Of a DNA stretch of 64,000 bases, positions 58,038 to 64,000 are shown one piece after another. The notes below the pieces were generated by a model. It worked only from the letters and a program-made list of their open reading frames with translations. It was not told where the DNA came from and did not search any database. The first letter of the stretch is position 1, and each line of letters starts with the position of its first letter. Position numbers and translations under genes: made by a program. This DNA comes from Strongylocentrotus purpuratus (taxonomy: Eukaryota; Echinodermata; Echinoidea; Camarodonta; Strongylocentrotidae), in NCBI RefSeq assembly GCF_000002235.5, contig NW_022145560.1:751501-815500 (forward strand), read 5' to 3'.

Positions 58038-58295
58038 AGAAAGTCTAGATTTCCCCTCAGAGTTGAAGCAAATACCCCCCCCCCCCAAACAAAACAAAAC
58101 AAAAAACGCCAAAATAATGATATATTTTAATAATGATTTTATTTCACTTTGATTGGATGTGCATATTTGGATGCATAACAATAACATGTTCAAAGTTCAA
58201 TCAAATCATTTCTTGACAAAGCACTAGGGGCAAAGATTTCTAACACAATTTCTTCGTCTACGGAACATCATTATTTCTGATATTTTTTGGATATA

Positions 58296-58331
<36 letters not shown>

Positions 58332-61300
58332 TGCATTTTACGGGGATGGGATGCAGATATTTTGATGCATAACAATGTATGTTTGCTTTGAGTTGTTCAC
58401 AAATCATCTTTTCTCTATTTTTTCTGTTTCTATTAAAAGCAATTTGATGTCAAGATAGACTTTCCCTCTAAAATGGAAAAAGATAACAAAAAAATTCTCA
58501 TTTGGTTTATTAATATAATGTACTTTGGGTGATAAATGTACATTCATAAAACTTAACTGCTGGAAAACCAATAATTGACAACATAAATAGAGAATAAATA
58601 GCACCTTTTACACCATTTCACTTTCAGGTCATCGACTCAATGCGTGGGCTTGGGTTAACACAGAGTGTGACAACTGCACGAAGGAATGCAGACAAGCTCA
58701 CGCTGCATAGTGACATCATATCTGAATGGTGTAAGACAATTGAGGTAATTATGTAGTTAAAAATTTATCCCCAAAAATAATTCAAATCTTATATACCGGT
58801 AAATACTTCTAGAGGATATTCAAGATTGTACAAATGTGGTGACTTTGTTACATTGTGATACCTACCATTAAGTTTAAAGTACACACACATAATGGTTCTT
58901 GTAATACAAAGAAAGCCAGACAAACAAAAAAGAAGATATATGGGAAAGAATGCTTAGAAACACATTATCTCCATGCCTCTTCCTTGGTAGGGCTCTCAAA
59001 GATATTTTTGAATGAAAATATTTTCTTAACTTTTTACATTTTTTCTTTCTTTCTTTCTTCCTTTTTTTAATTCAGAGAGAGGGTCAACAAGAGGAGGCTG
59101 GGCCAAGCACACAACGTAAGTTCTTATGTTTGCAGAATTTTAATTTGTAGGAGAAAGGTTACCGGTATCTTCAACAGTAGTAAATAAGCCAGAAAATCTT
59201 TATATCAATAATGCATTGCCATAAGATGATTGTTACCAATGTGAACAAAATCCCACACATTTTTGCTGAGAATTGCGCTTGAAGCAATGTCATCCATTTA
59301 AATGGCAATCCAACCCTTGTAATAAAGTTATTTGTATAAAAAGAGGAAAATAAAGAGAAACAGAATGACACAAATTTTGTGTGAAAAGTACCCCTTTACC
59401 GGACATTTCGGGAACATGAATGCAGTCCCTCTGTTCCAGAAGTGTGGGGGGGGGGGGGTGGGGGGTATAGCGGGCTTAAGATAAACCTGTTCCTACTTAT
59501 TTCCTAACAAACAAATGTGTGTCTATGCATAACCTAGTATGTATGTCACATATTCAAAGCACATGCACTGATTTTAATTCACGTGTTAATTTTCTTTCAT
59601 CACAGATCCAGGGTTCGCCATGTGCATTGACAATGTACAATGGCCCAAAAAGGCCGGGCATGCAACGTTAGACCGGCAAAATGACATGCATCTTGTGTGC
59701 AACGGCTACGCCGTGAAGAACAGAGTGTCTTTTAGAGGAATGACAGATAACAGTACAACGAAGGCAAAAGACCTACCGATAAAATCATTCCTGCCAAGTC
59801 AAGATGACTATGATCAACTGAGGAGAAGGATGGAGGCTATCGTGTCGAGGATTTTAGTAGTCAACTTGCAAGAGTACGCTGATGAACAACCCAATGACCA
59901 CATCCAACATCAGTACTCTGCTGAAAGTGCAAGAAAAAGTGAATATGTAAGTAGGATTTATATACATAACATAATAGTGTGGTCACCTTATAGCTGCTTA
60001 AGAGCAGATAAGTTGTATTGTGTAAGTGAAAACAAATGAGAAAGCTTTAAAAGTATTCAATAAATGACTTAAATAAATCTTATCCAAAAGATCCTATACA
60101 CAATAAAACCCAATCGTATGAGGCTATACACACAACACCATGGGCTTTAGTGTAGATTAATACAATGGTAAATATATATTAAAGTTTGTTACAGATGAAC
60201 CCCATTATGATTTGATAAACCACAATATCGATTGACGATGTGTAGTGGTCCACCTGCACACACCCCAGTATAGTACGATAACACTCTTTAAAGAGGTATG
60301 TACTCAAAATGGAAGAAGAAGAGAAGAAATATGAAACATTAATAAGCCTTTCATAACATAATTTGTGTCATATTCATGCCTGATTTACAGTGTTTTTGTA
60401 TTCTTGTATGCAGACTAGTGTATATAATTGTAGTGTATAACTGCAGTGTACTAATCTAAACATCACATGCATTGTTTTTAGGCCAACACTGGGATAGTGG
60501 AGCAAAATCCATCCACTCCAGGAGGTACTATGAAAATCTTAACAGAACTATCAAAGTACATACCTGAGGGGTTTGAAGTCCCAATCCACGGGGACCAGAA
60601 AACCGTGGAACTGGTCTACACCGCAAAAGTTGCACGATGTACTGCAGAAATCCCTAAACATCGGCTCCAGGAGTTCCAACCGGTTCCGCAGGAATTCCAT
60701 TTCAGGTCGTTAGTCATGAAGGTATGTGTTAATAGCCTATGAAAACAAAATTAATAAAAAAAGGGGTCTACTTCTGTATAACCCCTTCCTGCTCTTCCTT
60801 TCCCACACTATCCCCACCCCACTGGTCACTCATTTCATTTTCTGACCATTCTTACATCATATCTAGGACACCATCCAAGAGCTTTATGTTCCTACAAAAG
60901 CCAATGAGAGAGCTTCGCTGAAGCATCTGAAACACCTTTTCCGCCATCAGGCTGTCAACGATACAACAAGCAGCTTTAACCACACAGACGACTTCCTATT
61001 GGTCAGTAATACACATACACTGCCTATAGAGTGGGGAAGTGTGACGTCATCAAAAATCTATTTTTTAGAATTTCTCAATTTTTTCTTCATATTCCGAAAG
61101 AACATAAAAAATAATGTCCAAATGTCGAAAACCAATAGAATATGTTAAGTTTTGGCCGAGATATGACCATCTGAATGAATATATGTCCTATAGGAACTCA
61201 GTGTTATATTCTCTGGCTCCTAACCTTTAGGAGCCAGAGCATATAACACCGAGTTCCTATGGGGAGTATATTTATTCAGATGGTCATATCTCAGCCAAAA

Positions 61301-63338
61301 CTTAACATATTCTATTGGTTTTCGACATTTGGACATTATTTTTTATGTTCTTTCGGAAAATGAAGAAAAAATTGAGAAATTCTAAAAATAGATATTCATG
61401 ACGTCACAGCTTCGGTACTCTATGTAGGATTTTCAATGAATGAGTTATTTGTTCTATTTTTTTATCCACATGAATATATGTCTACAGATATCATGAGTTT
61501 TCTGTGAAGATTTCAATTGTTGGTTTTGAAAAAACAGCACAAAGACCGTGTTCCTTCCAAAACTTTAACAAAAATAATTAAACAATAGATTTTTAGTTCT
61601 TTTTCTATTCTATAAATGGATTCACACCATGACTGAATATTGGTAGAAATAACAGTCTTATAATTCATGATAGCCCATGTGTAAATCCTAATGGTATTAA
61701 CCATTACACAAAGGAGAGACATTATTTATTACTTATGCAAATGAAGTCATGCTTTTGTCAACAAAGCAGAACGTATTGGAAATCATCAAAACTACTCTTA
61801 CCGTACATATTTACTATATACAATATTTAAATACCATTACATTTTCCTTCTGGCAGTTCGTGTGCTGCTCATTCTCAACTGGCTACGCAAAAGAAGAGCT
61901 CAATAAACACGTAGGTGAACCTCGACCCTCACTAGATGAAATGGCGAAAGCTGTAGTGGCGAAAGTCTGGCATCAGCTGCCACTCAACACCGTTGCTGAT
62001 ATCATAAATGCAGATGTAAACGATGAGGAGTTCTGTATCTGCAAGAGAAGTAAGTATTGAAATCCATTTTGTTTAAAATTTTGGCAAATTTTAAAACTCA
62101 TATTTCATATTACACTGTAGGCTACTATAGATGTGATCAAATTATTTTTTATATCAATACATTTTTTGTTGTATCAATGAAAATGGGGGGGGGGGGGTAC
62201 GTGGGTTAGAGTGCCATTTTCTACACCAAAAATTATAAATAAATAACACAATGATGATGATGATGATGATGATGATGACGGCGATGCTGAATATCATTCT
62301 TCTGTTTTTCTTAATTGGGGGAGGGAGGGATTTGGCTAAAACTTCCACTAATCTGTTTCTCTATTATCTGCTGCTATTAAAACCAAATGAATTCTAGTGT
62401 GGACTTTCCGTTTGGTAACAAATTTCCATAATTGTTCTAATACTCCTATCATCTCCCATACAGAAACACAGGAAGATATGATTGAATGCACAAATGTGGA
62501 ATGCGAGAGGGGCCGCTGGTTCCACAAGACATGCGTGAACACGACAGAGGTAGAAGGAGACTGGTTCTGTAGTTTGGAGTGCTCCAGCTCAGGCCAGTCT
62601 GCCTTCTGCCTTTGTAGAAAGAAAACCAGCGAGATCCTCACTTTGACATGCTCAAATGCAGATTGCCCCAATGGAAACAAATTCCACCCATCTTGTGTTA
62701 GATGGACGGGAAATCCCTCTGGTAAGGAGAAAATATATATGTTAGTAGAGTAAAATATTATTGAGTGGAGGTGTTGTGGTGTACTGGTTCATTCAATTGA
62801 ATCTCAATCCATAATATTGGAGCACAAGGGGCGAAAAATGTAGACAAATTTAGATTTCAGTAATTTCACAGAAGTCATGTGTCACCCCCAATTTGTTTTT
62901 ATTATAACTAAATTATAATATATGCACAGGTATGACATGACAAAAGCCTATCATTCGTATCTACCCAAGTATAAATTATAGAGCACTATAAATATATTGA
63001 TGAAACTAATACAAGTTGTTTAAAATAAATAGGATATAAAAATAAACCAAGTTTAATTGTGTTGGGAACTAGATAATTGCAACAAACGTTACCTTTTTCT
63101 TTTATAGATATTACAGATGAATCAACTTGGTTCTGCCCCCATTGCAAGACGTCCACAGACTCCCTGGCAAGTTACCTGGCTAGCGTCACATGGAGATGTC
63201 TACTAAATGAGGCCCTCCGTGATGCAGAACGTGAGGGGGATGGGGAGGCCATGATGTCTCACTGGCGTATCTATATGCCAGAACTGTTCAAGAGGAGGCA
63301 TCCTCACTACATAAAAGCAGCACACAGGATGCTTGCAG
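52549..63338 (+). CDS. DUF6589-like protein with two PHD fingers (partial, continues past right edge)
   Basis: Eleven exons join in phase: 52,549-52,741, 56,229-56,601, 57,638-57,761, 58,628-58,744, 59,076-59,115, 59,606-59,946, 60,482-60,721, 60,867-61,001, 61,857-62,049, 62,464-62,721 and 63,108-63,338, giving 748 residues so far. The start MACYTCGC opens a C-x2-C (3, 6) / C-x2-C (56, 59) motif, probably zinc-binding. Residues ~65-520 follow the DUF6589 pattern: a basic region, SVLWRCGTKGK-VIDSMRGLGLT, an acidic D291-N in FAMCIDN, and G433-D434-Q. PHD1 is C581, C583, C594, C599, H606, C609, C621, C625. PHD2 is C634, C636, C648, C653, H660, C663, C681, C684, split by an intron. The DUF6589-like frame resumes at SHWRIYMPELF..HPHYIKAAHRMLAG, so the fingers lie inside the domain. 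PHD fingers usually read histone tails. The function of DUF6589 is unknown to me, and an RNase H-like transposase origin is a hypothesis. No broken exon is seen. Exon 1 is the least certain, being 3.5 kb from exon 2. Confidence 0.8.
53262..53476. mobile_element. Foldback MITE-like element (101-bp arms)
   Basis: Arms 53,262-53,362 and 53,376-53,476 are near-perfect reverse complements around a 13-base loop. It lies in intron 1 of the DUF6589-like gene. No target duplication was identified. Both arms carry AAAGGAACATCCCTTCACTG or its complement. Confidence 0.85.
55170..55460. repeat. T-rich low complexity with a duplicated ~60-bp unit
   Basis: Long T runs. A segment with AAAAAATGCTTTTTTGGG occurs twice (near 55,240 and 55,298), so part of the tract arose by tandem duplication. 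Confidence 0.8.
55513..55669. mobile_element. Small foldback element flanked by TATAA
   Basis: The 157-bp palindrome begins CAGTTATTGACTGGCAGGGG and ends with its reverse complement. The 5-mer TATAA flanks both sides (55,508-55,512 and 55,670-55,674). The internal part (TTCTTTGGACCTGAAGGGAG) also mirrors itself, so the element is a near-complete foldback. It is intronic. Confidence 0.82.
55760..55990. repeat. Degenerate minisatellite (GGGGCAC..TTATCAGAGATGAAAA)
   Basis: Loose repetition of a ~25-30-bp theme: AAAGGGGCA, ATTATCAGAGATGAAA and variants. Copy boundaries are blurred. Confidence 0.5.
58003..58036. repeat. (TA)n microsatellite
   Basis: 17 TA dinucleotides. A second run of about 15 units lies at 58,299-58,328. 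Both are within an intron of the DUF6589-like gene. Confidence 0.95.
61022..61428. mobile_element. Foldback MITE-like element (~200-bp arms) in intron 8
   Basis: Arms 61,022-61,222 and 61,226-61,428 are nearly perfect reverse complements with a 3-base centre. The outer ends contain ATAGAGT and GTGACGTCAT. The flanking bases do not give an unambiguous target duplication, although a TA duplication is possible. No coding content. Confidence 0.9.
62247..62277. repeat. (GAT)n microsatellite
   Basis: About ten GAT units in the intron before the first PHD exon. Confidence 0.9.
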
Positions 63339-64000
63339 GTATTCACTTAATTATGTCCATAATGTAACTCAGGAAAAAGAACGCTCGACACAGATGTTTG
63401 CAGTTACTTTGATTTTTATTCCAATACCAATCGGGTTGTAAAACGGAAACAAAACCTGTATCAAAGATACCAAAAATAGAAACATGATAAATACATTTAT
63501 CAAACAGATATACTCATTTACTCTGGAAAGTAAACATTGTCAAACAATAAAAATACTGAATCATGGCAAGTATGAAATCAAAGAGATTAGCAATATCAAT
63601 AAATGACAAACTGAGCATTTCATTCATCTAGTAATACATTAATCAACACTTCACAAATAACAGGGTCTTATTAGAATTCTTGTCTTTCAACAGCAATTTC
63701 ACTCTATAATGAAATTGTTATACTCTCATGTATGAATGCATAGTATGTTAGAACAAACAAGTTATTATCAGCCATAGATAAAGATATAGATAGCTTCAAG
63801 TACAGAAGTCAAGGAAATACTTTAAATCAAACGATAGACTCGCTAGGACACGAAACTGAACTTGTGTCATATCAAATAGATAGCATACTGTGAAAAGTAG
63901 ACAAGCAGCCTAAAACCTTATCCACTAGACAGCTCAAAAGTAATCAGTATATGTGATTTAAAAGTATTGACAGAAGAATCACAACATAGGTCTAGGTATA
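63339..64000. other. Intron or 3' part of the DUF6589-like gene, no exon seen
   Basis: The last recognised exon ends in phase 1 at a GTATTC donor (63,339). The remaining 660 bases are AT-rich and contain no exon with matching phase and family motifs, so the gene probably continues outside the window. Confidence 0.5.

Overview
This window is animal nuclear DNA, most likely from a marine deuterostome invertebrate such as an echinoderm. The genes have spliceosomal introns (GT..AG). There is an echinoderm-style RING/B-box/coiled-coil/propeller TRIM pair with intronless coding regions, very dense DNA-transposon and LINE debris, CTAG/AGATCT-rich simple DNA and many long G/C homopolymers. The species assignment is inference. 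No prokaryotic, viral or plasmid genes are seen.

Layout. 0.2-8.6 kb: a satellite array of ~110-bp units with a higher-order repeat structure, ended by nested hAT-like fragments (8.64-9.05 kb). 9.06-15.1 kb and 22.26-29.0 kb: two copies of a segmental duplication, each carrying one TRIM-like E3 ligase gene on the minus strand. A short third copy (19.60-20.22 kb) and an inverted duplicate of the flank (20.43-20.99 kb) lie between them. The spacer also holds a TTAA-flanked element that is missing from its paralogous site, and a large foldback element with another TTAA-type element nested in it (17.45-19.03 kb). 29.05-30.05 kb: a terminal-inverted-repeat element packed with GGCGC motifs. 30-42 kb: mostly non-coding, with LINE relics, a perfect 48-bp-arm hairpin, CTAG-rich DNA, a broken THAP-domain gene (minus strand) and a textbook hAT-type MITE with an 8-bp target duplication.

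42.5-64 kb holds two plus-strand, multi-exon genes. The first is a compact RecQ-like DNA helicase (4 exons, 42,519-49,447), apparently frameshifted in an A10 run just before a cysteine-rich tail. The second (52,549 to beyond the right edge, 11 exons reconstructed) resembles the DUF6589 family: an N-terminal C-x2-C/C-x2-C motif, conserved acidic motifs (a D-N motif and G-D-Q) and two PHD fingers set inside the domain. Its last exons lie outside the window. Both genes have TE-filled introns. Their co-orientation and spacing raise the possibility that they belong together, perhaps as a domesticated or mobile DNA-processing module; this is a hypothesis.

The TRIM pair probably encodes cytosolic ubiquitin ligases of an expanded, possibly immune-related family. 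The helicase and DUF6589/PHD proteins would act on DNA or chromatin. Repeats dominate the rest, and several can be dated relative to each other because paralogous empty or unexpanded sites are present in the same window.
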